The notes below the pieces were generated by a model. That model was not told the DNA's origin and made no database searches. It was given only the letters and a program-made list of their open reading frames with translations. Below are positions 1-7,863 of a stretch of DNA of 64,000 bases, one piece after another (within the stretch, counting starts at the first letter, position 1; each line of letters begins with the position of its first letter). A program made the translations under genes and the position numbers. The DNA comes from Desulfofundulus australicus DSM 11792 (lineage in GTDB: Bacteria > Bacillota > Desulfotomaculia > Desulfotomaculales > Desulfovirgulaceae): the NCBI RefSeq assembly GCF_900129285.1, contig NZ_FQUW01000012.1, positions 40,793 to 104,792 of the forward strand, read 5' to 3'.

Positions 1-484
1 CCGCACCCACGGCCAATACACCGGTCAGGCCCGCCACAGAAAGGGCGGGGTTGTAGGCCATGCCGGAGCCGGTGAAGGAGAAGTGCTTCAGCCCAGTTGA
101 ATCAGCCACCAGCACGTCAGGGTAGGTACCCCTGGCCGCCAGGGCAAGGGGGTTGCTCACCCCGGAGACGTTGAGGATGGTGTTCTCCCGCATCTGGGTG
201 CCGTCGAAGGAGTAGTGCTTCACCCCGGAGGTGGTGAGCACCACGTAGTCATACTCCCCCAACTCCCAGAATCCCACCAGGTCTGGTACGGGCTTCGGGG
301 GGAGCTTTATTTCCCGGTTCGCCGTGTCCACTACGGCTGACGTAGAGGATGTGTCGATTATACCCGAAGTGTCGGTCGGATTTATCGTATAGTCCCACGT
401 GGCCGCCGGGGAGGGACGGGGATAGAGGGCCAGGGTTAGACAGGCAACAACAAAAACAAGGAAGATGTACGTTAGGTTCCGCAA
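1..484 (-). CDS. Secreted repeat protein, partial (runs off the window)
   Basis: The reading frame is open from position 484 leftwards to the window edge. A TTG start at 484 follows an AAAGGAGGG ribosome site; no ATG lies near it. The N-terminus is a clear signal peptide (about 27 residues, hydrophobic core, then PAA before the mature part). The mature part carries two similar segments, each with a DYVVL/DVLVA strand, a KHYSF/KHFSF motif and a loop, which resembles blades of an FG-GAP or WD-like beta-propeller. The protein is probably exported. No catalytic motif is visible and the C-terminus is missing, so I assign no function. Confidence 0.6.
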   Translation of the reverse strand, partial: MRNLTYIFLVFVVACLTLALYPRPSPAATWDYTINPTDTSGIIDTSSTSAVVDTANREIKLPPKPVPDLVGFWELGEYDYVVLTTSGVKHYSFDGTQMRENTILNVSGVSNPLALAARGTYPDVLVADSTGLKHFSFTGSGMAYNPALSVAGLTGVLAVGA

Positions 485-565
485 TTTAGTCGGCCCTCCT
501 TTAAAAGAACTTGCAGGATTTTCTTGCCTTATGGTGAATAACTCAACGTATTCTGACTTCCATCT

Positions 566-703
566 TTAAAAACCTGGGGGAAGTATTTCAGTGGTTAAAG
601 TTTTTTGATAAGTAAAAAATTCCGTACTGTTCAAACCAATATAAATAGCTACAGATATTGTAACAACAACTATAACAATCAATGTGATTTTTAATCTTTT
701 CAT
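566..703 (-). CDS. Small single-pass membrane protein
   Basis: A 45-residue frame begins at ATG 703 behind GAGGGGGTGAAAAG. A longer frame to 751 exists but skips this good ribosome site. Residues 5-22 form one hydrophobic helix after a basic start (MKRLK), followed by about 20 polar residues. The gene is AT-rich like the neighbouring 746-1586 gene and unlike the GC-rich Tad region, so both may have arrived together. No family recognised. Confidence 0.4.
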   Translation of the reverse strand: MKRLKITLIVIVVVTISVAIYIGLNSTEFFTYQKTLTTEILPPGF

Positions 704-745
704 CTTTTCACCCCCTCTTTTAAACCCATGGAAGGAGATTAATAT

Positions 746-1586
746 ATGCAAGACAGCTTAAGATACAAAATCTTATTTTTTATTTGGACTTTTTTCATTA
801 TAATGTCAGTTGCCCTATTTTTTCTTGCACTTAAACTTAACACTTTTTTCTATGGTTATATCAAAATTGTTCCCTTAGTGATTATTTCATGGATACTTTC
901 GTTAATTTCACTATCTCCATTGGCTTAAGGAAAAACTTAATATAAAAGTTTTCCTGCTATTACTTTCATTTGCTTGGCTTATCGTCATCTCACACCTGGT
1001 ATATAAAACTATAATTCCCCCACAACCTCTTTTTGAAGAATCTTTCTACGAAGCTATAGCTGTTCACGAAGCAGGACATGCAGTGGTAGCTGAAACGCTT
1101 TTCCCTGGACAAGTTACTGAGGTGGCAATAATAGAACCATGGAGAGCAAGATGGTTCAAGTTCTTTAATATCGATGTGAATGGCTTTTGTAAATACACAT
1201 CAATGATAGATATAAGACCCACTCTGGATACTGCCAAAAACGAAATTTGTATCATGTTATCAGGAGCTGCTGCTGTTGATTTCTTTTTCCCAGATCTCAA
1301 ACTAGGTGGAAATCGAAGTGATTTTTCAAAGGCGGAAGAATTAATACAAAAAACAGTAAATAACGGTTTAAGCGAAGCTGGCCCAGTTACATGGAATATG
1401 TTAACTGAAGAACAGAGGAACAAAATTGCTCAAAATATCATGAAAAGTGAATATGAAAGAGCCCGTAAAATTATCAGCGAACACAAAGATGAAATTCTTG
1501 CGGTATCAAAAGAATTAAAAGAAAAAGAACATTTAACAGGAGAAGAATTGAGAAATATTCTCAGTTCTTCTCCTTCGAAACAATAA
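746..1586 (+). pseudogene. Membrane-anchored M41 (FtsH-like) peptidase domain without AAA module, frame-disrupted
   Basis: ATG 746 follows GGAAGGAG and encodes two hydrophobic helices before a stop at 926-928. The next frame (+1) continues in a natural way with a third helix and then the zinc-protease motif HEAGH encoded at 1065-1079, followed by an M41-like alpha-helical domain ending at 1586. The second frame has no usable start of its own between the stop at 903 and the HEAGH motif, so the two parts are most simply one gene broken by a one-base shift near 905-925. FtsH-type M41 domains normally sit behind an AAA+ ATPase; here only membrane helices precede it. It is either a decayed gene, a sequencing error or a programmed +1 shift. 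It is one of very few plus-strand genes in the left half. Confidence 0.6.
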
Positions 1587-1647
1587 ACCAAAAAAAATTC
1601 GCCCTATGTTTTCGTGAAAAAGGAAGGAAGAAAAAAGAGGAATACCG

Positions 1648-3000
1648 TTAGCGAAATACCCATAATTCCACCCTCAATTTCCCCTGGCCACTACGGGTTT
1701 TGATTGCCAGAGTTTTCCCTGATGTGTTCCTGAACCGGAAATCCCAGTACGGCCAGGCTACCGCCGTGTCCTTACCCGGCTCCGCGTAGCCTACGGGTAT
1801 ACTGTGATTGTGGCGCTCTACCACTTCCAGCCCCGCATTCAGCACCGCCAGATGAAGGGCCGTGGCCGTCCGGCACACGCCCCCTCCCACGTCGGGCATC
1901 GCCTTGGGACCGTAGACCGTCTCGACGATGGACCTCCCCTCTACGAAACCCCTGGATACCGTGCGCGGCCCCACCGCCCGGTTGAAGCTGAATACTTCGC
2001 CTGATTGGATCACTTTGCCGTTTATCAGCGAAGCCGCCAGTTCCGCATTCTTCCCGCCCCCGTCCGGCGGGTTCGGGATTTCGGCGTATCCCAGAAGTTC
2101 TGGTACGCCCAGTTTTTCGGCTATTGCTCCGGCCCCCTCAACGTGTTTTACTTCGTCTTTGTCCCACCAGACCAGAGAAGGTACCCCCTGGATGCCTTCG
2201 GGCGGGGACTGGACCAGGTAGTATGGTTCCCCAGCCAGACCGTTTTCGGTCATCTTCTTTTTTGCCATTTCCTCATCGCCACCCCGAGGGTAGGTGACTA
2301 CCAGGTACGGGCGCTTTTCCGGAGACAGCATAGCCACGTCCTTTAGCGCTTCCGGGCAGTGGAGGCACCATACCGCGAAAAATAAGGCGGGTTTCTCCCG
2401 CAGGTCCAGGTACGTCTCTGCTCCGCCCGGCGTGGACACCCGGAGCTGGTAATGGGCTTTCCCGTCAATTGCTTTTGGTCCCCCTGTCACGAAACCGCCG
2501 GATTGACTTTCCGCACCCGCTGCCATGGCTACCGTAGCTGCAGGCGGAGCAACAGCCGGCTTCGTACCGGGATTGATAACCAGCAGGACCAGGGCTACCA
2601 CCGCCAGCGCCCGGGCAGGGCCGGCGGAAACATACGCCGTGTGCCCGGGCTTTTTGTCCGGTGAAACCCAGTAGGAAGCGGCCAGCAATACGCCCATTGC
2701 CGCGAACTTCCAGCATACCGGACAGACGGACCCGGTCACGGCGTAACCGTACCCGATCAATCCCGCATGGAAGATCGCTCCTGCGGCCAGAAAGGTTCCC
2801 GTCAACCGGTTTTTCGGCAGGCCCAGGCACAGGACACCCGCCATGGCATAGTACAGCACCCCCCAGATCCACCAGGGGCGGCCCAGGAAAGAATCCAGCT
2901 GGGCTACTGCAGAACATGCACCGGAAGCGCAGGAAGGTTCAAGTTGCCAGGCAATGATAGCAGCCAGCGAAAGCAAAAAGTATACATATCCTACAAGCAT
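1648..3000 (-). CDS. VKOR-like / thioredoxin-like / VanW fusion protein
   Basis: Start ATG 3000 lies behind GGGGAGGGG. Residues 1-140 contain about five membrane helices with the cysteine layout of vitamin K epoxide reductase homologues: a loop pair C24/C29 and a membrane CPVC pair C93/C96. After another helix, residues 180-310 resemble a thioredoxin fold with a CLHC motif (C212, C215). Residues about 325-450 match the VanW family (GEVFSFN, GGGVCR). VKOR-Trx fusions reoxidise disulfides of exported proteins; VanW domains occur in Gram-positive cell-wall or vancomycin-resistance-related proteins of unknown activity. The triple fusion suggests disulfide formation coupled to a cell-wall factor, perhaps for cysteine-bearing surface proteins encoded nearby. 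The domain calls are firm; the role is inference. Confidence 0.8.
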   Translation of the reverse strand: MLVGYVYFLLSLAAIIAWQLEPSCASGACSAVAQLDSFLGRPWWIWGVLYYAMAGVLCLGLPKNRLTGTFLAAGAIFHAGLIGYGYAVTGSVCPVCWKFAAMGVLLAASYWVSPDKKPGHTAYVSAGPARALAVVALVLLVINPGTKPAVAPPAATVAMAAGAESQSGGFVTGGPKAIDGKAHYQLRVSTPGGAETYLDLREKPALFFAVWCLHCPEALKDVAMLSPEKRPYLVVTYPRGGDEEMAKKKMTENGLAGEPYYLVQSPPEGIQGVPSLVWWDKDEVKHVEGAGAIAEKLGVPELLGYAEIPNPPDGGGKNAELAASLINGKVIQSGEVFSFNRAVGPRTVSRGFVEGRSIVETVYGPKAMPDVGGGVCRTATALHLAVLNAGLEVVERHNHSIPVGYAEPGKDTAVAWPYWDFRFRNTSGKTLAIKTRSGQGKLRVELWVFR

Positions 3001-3022
3001 AAAACCCCTCCCCAACAAAAAA

Positions 3023-3042
3023 CCGCCGGGTTATTCCGGCGG
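3023..3042 (-). terminator. Hairpin terminator
   Basis: CCGCCGG/CCGGCGG stem; on the minus strand it is followed by a T-rich run. It lies after the stop at 3061 and directly before the ribosome site of the 3000 gene. Confidence 0.6.
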
Positions 3043-3060
3043 CGTTTACCTTGTCTATCG

Positions 3061-4027
3061 CTATAGTTTGAACATGGTCATTTGCCCGCTGGCCGTTGCT
3101 CCCGCGGCGTTTCTTACCTCCACGAAAATAGTGTGTGCCCCGTTCCCGGTGATACCCGTGGCCGTGGCATAACCGCTGACCGGCGTCCACGCGCTCCAGC
3201 TCCCGGTGTCCGCCTTTACCCGGAACTCCGTAGCCCCGGGAGCCTGGACGACTACATTGAATGTGGAGCCGGTGGTGCACGTGGCCCCGTTGTAACCGGA
3301 TATTCTGAGTATCACTGGTACCATGCTGTTCTGTAGGTTCGTTATGGCGGTCAAGGCCTGGTTGGCCTTGTCACGGGCCTCTTTGGCCAGTGTGGCGGCA
3401 GACTTGGATTCAGTTTCATCCCAAGTGTTGTTTGCCGCGTCAGCCGCTCTGGCACGGGCTTCTTCGGCTTTGTTGTAGGCGTTTTGTGCATTGATGGCTG
3501 CGGTATTGGCAGCAGATTTCGCTGCGTTGGCTTCATCACGAGCCTGGGTGGATAAAGAAATAACACTGTTTATTTCGCTGGTATTAGCAGTATCCTGAGC
3601 TAGCATGATATAAAAAGTGGAACTGTGATCCTGTTTAACACCACCCTGTACCTCAACTGTTGAGTATGCATTTATGTCAACCCAACCATCTTTACCCCAG
3701 ACATCAATAATTGTTACACCGTCCAAACGGACATCGCCTACATAATGATCAGAAGGCAAATAAATTTTAATCGCCTTTAATCCAGCAGGAACGGTAAATG
3801 TTCTCCAAGAGTATGAATTATAAGTAACTGTCCACGACCTATCCTCGAACGCAGACCAACCCGCATTAGCTGTTCCCGTGTGCAAACAAGAGTATAGGAT
3901 CCATATGGCAAAAATCCCAATTAAACCTAAACTTACTCGCACTAAACGGCACGTGCGCCAGTTGCTAGCAAAGCTATCGGGATACCCCCCCCCGCCCATT
4001 TTTGTTATTCATCACATTATCAACCAT
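3061..4027 (-). CDS. Secreted coiled-coil/Ig-like surface protein, 5' end out of frame through a G9 tract
   Basis: The main open frame (3061-3999) encodes a membrane helix or signal segment, a beta-rich region, an alanine-rich coiled coil (repeats of AKEARD/AANTAA type) and a C-terminal Ig-like domain with GATCTTGSTF. ATG 3999 has no ribosome site. A perfect AAGGAGG with ATG at 4027 lies 28 bases upstream but in another frame; the two are separated by a run of nine G (minus strand, 3985-3993). Losing one G would join them. The protein is a paralogue of the gene at 5394, sharing the coiled coil and Ig-like end. Probably surface-exposed or pilus-associated; on/off switching through the G tract or a sequencing error are both possible. 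Confidence 0.55.
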
Positions 4028-4040
4028 TTTACGTTCCTCC

Positions 4041-4781
4041 TTAAATTTGATTGATTTTCATAATTCTCCAGCCTTGCTTCGTCCGAAAGAAACCTGCTAG
4101 AACCGAAACATCCCTGCTTTCAACCTGGTAACCAAACCTCATCAACATACTCTTTCCCCGCTTCCACACCGGCTTTGCTTTAAGTTTCTCGACCTTGCCA
4201 ATCACCGCCCCCTTTCCTAGAACTGCTCCACCCATCTCCTGGCTCCTCCTGGCCGGGCCGGCCAGGTACTTCGCAGCCCCCTGCCAGTCCCCGGCAGCCA
4301 GGGCGTCAAGGTAACCCTGAAAAACCCGATTTGCTGCATCCGCTTCCGCCCGATTTACAAACAGGCCCACTCCTGACACTCCTGACATATCAGGTTCCGC
4401 TTCCCGGAACGAAACAACCTTCCAGCCCTGGCTGGTTTTAACCGCATCTACGCTGTACCATCCTACGTCAGCGGACCCGTCCTGCAGGGTCAGTTCCACC
4501 GTGGCCAGCACTTTGGCCCAACCCCGGCCCAGGGCGGCCACGGAGCAGGATACGTCTTCGACCTTCGCCGTGACCTTGCTACCTTTCAACCGGGAAGCCG
4601 CAAAAGCTGCGCTGCCGGAGGAATATTGCAGAGCAGCTTCGGCGTCCCCGGCGGCCAGGGCGCGGACGTAGTTTTCGGCGGCCTTTCTGGGCGGGGCCGA
4701 GGCGGAAAACCGCCAGGCCCCGAAACCCAGGACGGCCAGGATCAACGCCGCGGTTAACGCCAGCAAGACCTTCCGCACCAT
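4041..4781 (-). CDS. Membrane-anchored protein with two NTF2-like domains (TcpC/VirB8-like, tentative)
   Basis: ATG 4781 overlaps the stop of the upstream gene (TTGATG). After an N-terminal helix (residues 6-28) come two similar alpha+beta units starting AENYVRALAAGDAEAA and FQGYLDALAAGDWQGA, the signature helix of NTF2-like folds. Gram-positive conjugation proteins of the TcpC/VirB8 class have this layout (one membrane helix plus one or two NTF2-like domains), so a secretion-complex scaffold is plausible. NTF2-like domains are common, so the specific assignment remains uncertain. It is translationally coupled to the gene at 4791-5329. Confidence 0.5.
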   Translation of the reverse strand: MVRKVLLALTAALILAVLGFGAWRFSASAPPRKAAENYVRALAAGDAEAALQYSSGSAAFAASRLKGSKVTAKVEDVSCSVAALGRGWAKVLATVELTLQDGSADVGWYSVDAVKTSQGWKVVSFREAEPDMSGVSGVGLFVNRAEADAANRVFQGYLDALAAGDWQGAAKYLAGPARRSQEMGGAVLGKGAVIGKVEKLKAKPVWKRGKSMLMRFGYQVESRDVSVLAGFFRTKQGWRIMKINQI

Positions 4782-5329
4782 CAACGGCGTTCACCCACGG
4801 CGGTCATCAGTTCTTCCAGAACAGCGCGGGCTTCCCTTGACGCTCCCAGAACGGTTTCCAGAGCGGACTCCATCTTGACCAGCGACTCCAGTGCTTTCCG
4901 ACCTTTTTCCTTCACTTGTGCCCACGTCGCCTCGTCGGTCACCTGCAATGACTCGATGAGCGCCTTGATCCCTGCCAGGGCTTTCGCCGCTTCCGAAGCC
5001 GCTTTCCCCGGCAGGACCGCTTTCGGGGCCTGCTCTGCAATTTCCATCTTTTCTTCCGACCTTTCTTCCGCCGCACTCTCGGGTTTGATTTTTTCCTCCC
5101 AGTTGACGCCGTTTTCTTTTTGCTTGCGTCCGAACACGTCTCCCTCCTCCTTTAAGATCTGGTTCAGCGATACGGCCGATAATGTTCCGGCCGCCGTGCA
5201 TAAAAGAAAAGTTTTCAGTTCTTCCGCCCAACCGGGCGTCCCCAAAGTCAAGACGGCATACAGTGTTGCCGAAACAAACAGGTTGGCCAAAGACAGAACA
5301 GCGATCGTCCCGGTCGGCGCACGGGGCAA
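4781..5329 (-). CDS. Membrane protein with coiled-coil cytoplasmic tail
   Basis: A TTG start at 5329 stands nine bases behind AGGAGG. The first 60 residues hold two hydrophobic helices; residues 70-110 are charged; residues 110-180 are helical with heptad character. An overlapping frame on the same strand (4791-5339) is an arginine/glycine-rich shadow without hydrophobic helices. Its stop overlaps the start of the NTF2-like gene, so the two are probably co-expressed and may form a complex. Family not recognised. Confidence 0.5.
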   Translation of the reverse strand: MPRAPTGTIAVLSLANLFVSATLYAVLTLGTPGWAEELKTFLLCTAAGTLSAVSLNQILKEEGDVFGRKQKENGVNWEEKIKPESAAEERSEEKMEIAEQAPKAVLPGKAASEAAKALAGIKALIESLQVTDEATWAQVKEKGRKALESLVKMESALETVLGASREARAVLEELMTAVGERR

Positions 5330-5357
5330 GAAGGACCACCTCCTGAAAAAATAGAAG

Positions 5358-5376
5358 CCCGGGGATTTTCCCGGGG
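5358..5376 (-). terminator. Hairpin terminator
   Basis: CCCGGGG/CCCCGGG stem followed on the minus strand by TTCTATTTTTT, placed between the stop at 5394 and the AGGAGG of the 5329 gene. Confidence 0.65.
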
Positions 5377-5393
5377 TGAACTGTCGTACAGTA

Positions 5394-6368
5394 CTACACT
5401 TTGAAGAACGTGAACATTGTCTGGGCCACGGTTCCGGCGGCGTTCTTCACCTGCACCGTTGCGGTATTGGCGCCGCTCACTATGCCGCTGGATATGGTTA
5501 TAGCGTTGCTGGTTACCCATCCGGAATCGAAGGAGCCACATGTCACCCGGTAGTTAACCCCGCTGGACGGGGTAGCGGAGATGACCACCGTGAACGTGGA
5601 ACCGGTCGTACAGGTGGCTCCGTTTTGGCCCTGGACTTTCGTTATGGTCGGCAACGGTAAAGAATTCTGTGCGGCCAGATAAGCCCAGTATGCGGCGGAT
5701 TGGTTATTGTAAATGGTGTTATTCCTTGCTTCCTTTGCCAGTGTAGCTGCCGACTTGCCCTCGGCGGAATCCCAGACCCGGGCAGCGGCAGTGTCAGCAC
5801 TGGCTTTAGCAGCCTGAGCTGCGTTATAAGCGTTCTGGGCGTTGGTAGCCGCAACATCCGCACTGGCTTTAGCAGCATCAGCAGAAGATTTAGCGTTATT
5901 TGCATAGTAGTAAAAAGTTGCAGTCCAGGTTAAATAGGAAATACTGCTAGTTGCTTCTGGATAAATTCTTATTGCAGTTACGGACGGAGGCAAGATCCAA
6001 TAATAGTAATTTCCACTTGGTGAAGTATTTATCGTTGCCCAATTCGTAATCCATGTTCCGTTCTGAAGAATATCTATATAGCCCCTGCCTCCATACTGTG
6101 CCCTCTGACATAACATCTCCAGAGCACCTATCGTTTGCCCTGCTGGAGCAACGTAATTTACCCGCGCAGTAGGGTATGCGTTGCCTTGAGTTTCGCCAGA
6201 TTGCTTATCACCACCCAGCACAGCAAACTCACCAGATTGATGAAGAGCAAGATTGACATAACTATCAGCGTACCAGGCCGCGAAACTTTCTTGCGCAAAA
6301 AGAAAGGCAACAACAATAAACATAAGACAAACAGAAACAAGTATCGCAAATTTACCTCTCCACGTCAT
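5394..6368 (-). CDS. Secreted coiled-coil/Ig-like surface protein, paralogue of the 3061 gene
   Basis: ATG 6368 follows GGGAGGGAATATACA. The reading frame stays open further upstream, but that part is a relic of another gene (see the repeat at 6390-6467). Residues 1-30 form a signal peptide, then come a beta-rich tyrosine-containing domain, an alanine-rich coiled coil (NAKSSADAAKASAD-type repeats) and an Ig-like C-terminal domain with GATCTTGSTF. It shares overall architecture and coiled-coil and Ig-like sequence with the protein at 3061, so the two arose by duplication, now separated by the membrane pair 4041-5329. Likely a surface fibre or adhesin-like protein; partner unknown. Confidence 0.65.
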   Translation of the reverse strand: MTWRGKFAILVSVCLMFIVVAFLFAQESFAAWYADSYVNLALHQSGEFAVLGGDKQSGETQGNAYPTARVNYVAPAGQTIGALEMLCQRAQYGGRGYIDILQNGTWITNWATINTSPSGNYYYWILPPSVTAIRIYPEATSSISYLTWTATFYYYANNAKSSADAAKASADVAATNAQNAYNAAQAAKASADTAAARVWDSAEGKSAATLAKEARNNTIYNNQSAAYWAYLAAQNSLPLPTITKVQGQNGATCTTGSTFTVVISATPSSGVNYRVTCGSFDSGWVTSNAITISSGIVSGANTATVQVKNAAGTVAQTMFTFFKV

Positions 6369-6389
6369 TGTATATTCCCTCCCATATGT

Positions 6390-6467
6390 ACTATTCTCGC
6401 TGCCACCCAGCGCTGGGACCTTGGTACCCTGACCGAAGACCCTCTTCGCCGTCACGTCCACCAGCTC
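6390..6467 (-). repeat. Duplicated 3' end of a TadE-like gene (copy of 9223-9299)
   Basis: About 78 bases match the 3' end of the TadE-like gene 9195-9848 with roughly ten differences and one short gap. In translation both read TAKRVFGQGT. The copy has lost its reading frame. It lies immediately after the methyltransferase gene, so the three-gene cassette 6466-9205 is bracketed by two copies of the same gene end. Confidence 0.75.
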
Positions 6468-7182
6468 AATCTTGAACACACCAAGCAACAATAACCCCCG
6501 TCAACCCAAATGGTAACTTCAGCTTTGCATCGAAAATCGCCGCCCGGCACACCCCTTCCCCCATCCATTTCGGCAGTCCCATCCCTGCGCTACCACCGGG
6601 GAAGACCCGCCGAACCAGGAAGACCAGCGGCAAAAACAGCGAAAGAATAAATTGCCTCTCCAAAACGCAAAATCCATACTTTTTTAAAAGCGTCGTCACC
6701 TCCCCCATCCTATATCTCCTGAAGTGCCCGCACCTTACATCATGCCCCGACCACAATTCCGGATAAAGGGGCACGGACACGAATAGCAACCCGCCGGGCT
6801 TCAGCGCTCTCCGCACCTCCTGTAGAGCCGGGTCTTCTTCCGGCAGGTGCTCGAGCACGTCGAACAGGCACACAGCGTCGAAATGTCCGTCCGGGAAAAA
6901 CAGCTTTTCGGCACTGCCCGGCTCTGCCCTCATGCCTTTTGCCAGCGCCGTTTCCCGGAGCACCGGGTCCGGCTCGACACCATACCATTCATACCCCGGC
7001 AGTGCCTCCGAAAGCCAGCCGTCCCCACAGCCTATATCCAGGACACGGGATCCGCCGGGCAGGTGCCGCCTCACGAAACCGGAGAGGATGTGCTTTCGGG
7101 CGCGGAAGTACCAGGAGTCGCCGGAAAAGAGTTCCCGGCAGACCTCCTTCGAATTTGCACCAGTTCCCCGAACATCCTGCAC
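6466..7182 (-). CDS. SAM-dependent methyltransferase (class I)
   Basis: Motif I is VLDIGCGDGW, with the acidic motif YGVEPD and the post-motif FDVLEHLPEEDPALQ typical of class I SAM methyltransferases that act on small molecules or lipids/glycans. The start is uncertain: GTG 7182 overlaps the GT2 gene by about 110 bases; a GAAGGAGG at about 7157 has no suitable start codon after it. The C-terminus has hydrophobic stretches that could dock at the membrane. It is the last gene of a three-gene set with GT2 and GT-C proteins, suggesting modification of a lipid-linked sugar or a glycosylated pilin. Confidence 0.7.
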   Translation of the reverse strand: MQDVRGTGANSKEVCRELFSGDSWYFRARKHILSGFVRRHLPGGSRVLDIGCGDGWLSEALPGYEWYGVEPDPVLRETALAKGMRAEPGSAEKLFFPDGHFDAVCLFDVLEHLPEEDPALQEVRRALKPGGLLFVSVPLYPELWSGHDVRCGHFRRYRMGEVTTLLKKYGFCVLERQFILSLFLPLVFLVRRVFPGGSAGMGLPKWMGEGVCRAAIFDAKLKLPFGLTGVIVAWCVQD

Positions 7183-7811
7183 CCGTCTTTGAACAACCTC
7201 ACCTTCGAACCAGGTACGTCCGTCCAGCTTACCCCCACCTCCTCCACTTTGAAGCCCATCTCCCGGGCCAGCAGTAAAACCTCCACGTCGAAGCAGTACC
7301 CCCGGCACTCAGCCAGGGAAAAGAGCAACCTGGCGCTATCCCCCCGGAACAGTTTGAACCCGCACTGGGTGTCCCGGTGGGGCAGCTCCGTGAGGAGCCG
7401 CACCAGGAGGTTGAAGAGCCTCCCCGCCAGCTTCCGCTTCAGGGAGGCCCTTCTTACCCTCGCTCCCGGGACATCACGTGAGCCTATGGCTATATCGGCA
7501 CCCCTCTCCAGGGCGTCTTTCAGCTTCGACAGCTCCGTTACAGGCGCGGCCAGGTCGGCGTCCGTCACCAGCACCAGCTCTCCCCTGGAAGCTATAACGC
7601 CGGTCTTGACCGCCGCGCCCTTGCCCAGGTTGCGCGGGTGCCTGACCACCCGGCATCCGAATTTTTCAGCGATCTCCGCCGTTCGGTCTGAAGAGCCATC
7701 GTCAACAACGACTATTTCGTGTTCCCGTCCGGCAAGGTACTCCATGACGGCCCCCAGGGCACCCGGCAGGCGGGTTTCTTCGTTGTATGCAGGTATCACC
7801 ACGCTGAGCAC
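7071..7811 (-). CDS. GT2 glycosyltransferase, dolichyl/undecaprenyl-phosphate sugar synthase-like
   Basis: GTG 7811 follows GGGGAGG with eight bases spacing. The sequence has the GT2 landmarks SVVIPAYNE, VVVDDGSSD, HPRNLGKG and VTDADLAAP (DxD), and QCGFKLFR, as in polyprenyl-phosphate glucosyl/mannosyl transferases. It would charge a lipid carrier with one sugar on the cytoplasmic side. The GT-C type membrane protein encoded just upstream would be the natural enzyme to use that donor outside. The 3' end overlaps the methyltransferase gene. Confidence 0.8.
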   Translation of the reverse strand: MLSVVIPAYNEETRLPGALGAVMEYLAGREHEIVVVDDGSSDRTAEIAEKFGCRVVRHPRNLGKGAAVKTGVIASRGELVLVTDADLAAPVTELSKLKDALERGADIAIGSRDVPGARVRRASLKRKLAGRLFNLLVRLLTELPHRDTQCGFKLFRGDSARLLFSLAECRGYCFDVEVLLLAREMGFKVEEVGVSWTDVPGSKVRLFKDGCRMFGELVQIRRRSAGNSFPATPGTSAPESTSSPVS

Positions 7812-7838
7812 TTGAAGCACCTCCCCGAAAAAGAAGAA

Positions 7839-7863
7839 AGCCCGCACCGTCAGGGTACGGGCT
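7839..7863 (-). terminator. Hairpin terminator containing a stop codon
   Basis: AGCCCG/CGGGCT stem, then TTTCTTCTTTTT on the minus strand. The stop codon of the 7850-9205 gene lies inside the hairpin. Confidence 0.6.

Noticed and set aside
4791..5339. Alternative protein starting at GTG 5339
   Set aside because: Start lies against the ribosome site, the product is Arg/Gly-rich without the hydrophobic helices, and the overlapping frame from TTG 5329 is better spaced and couples with the next gene.
6369..6491. N-terminal extension of the 5394 gene
   Set aside because: This part is the duplicated TadE 3' end read out of frame; ATG 6368 has its own ribosome site followed by a signal peptide.
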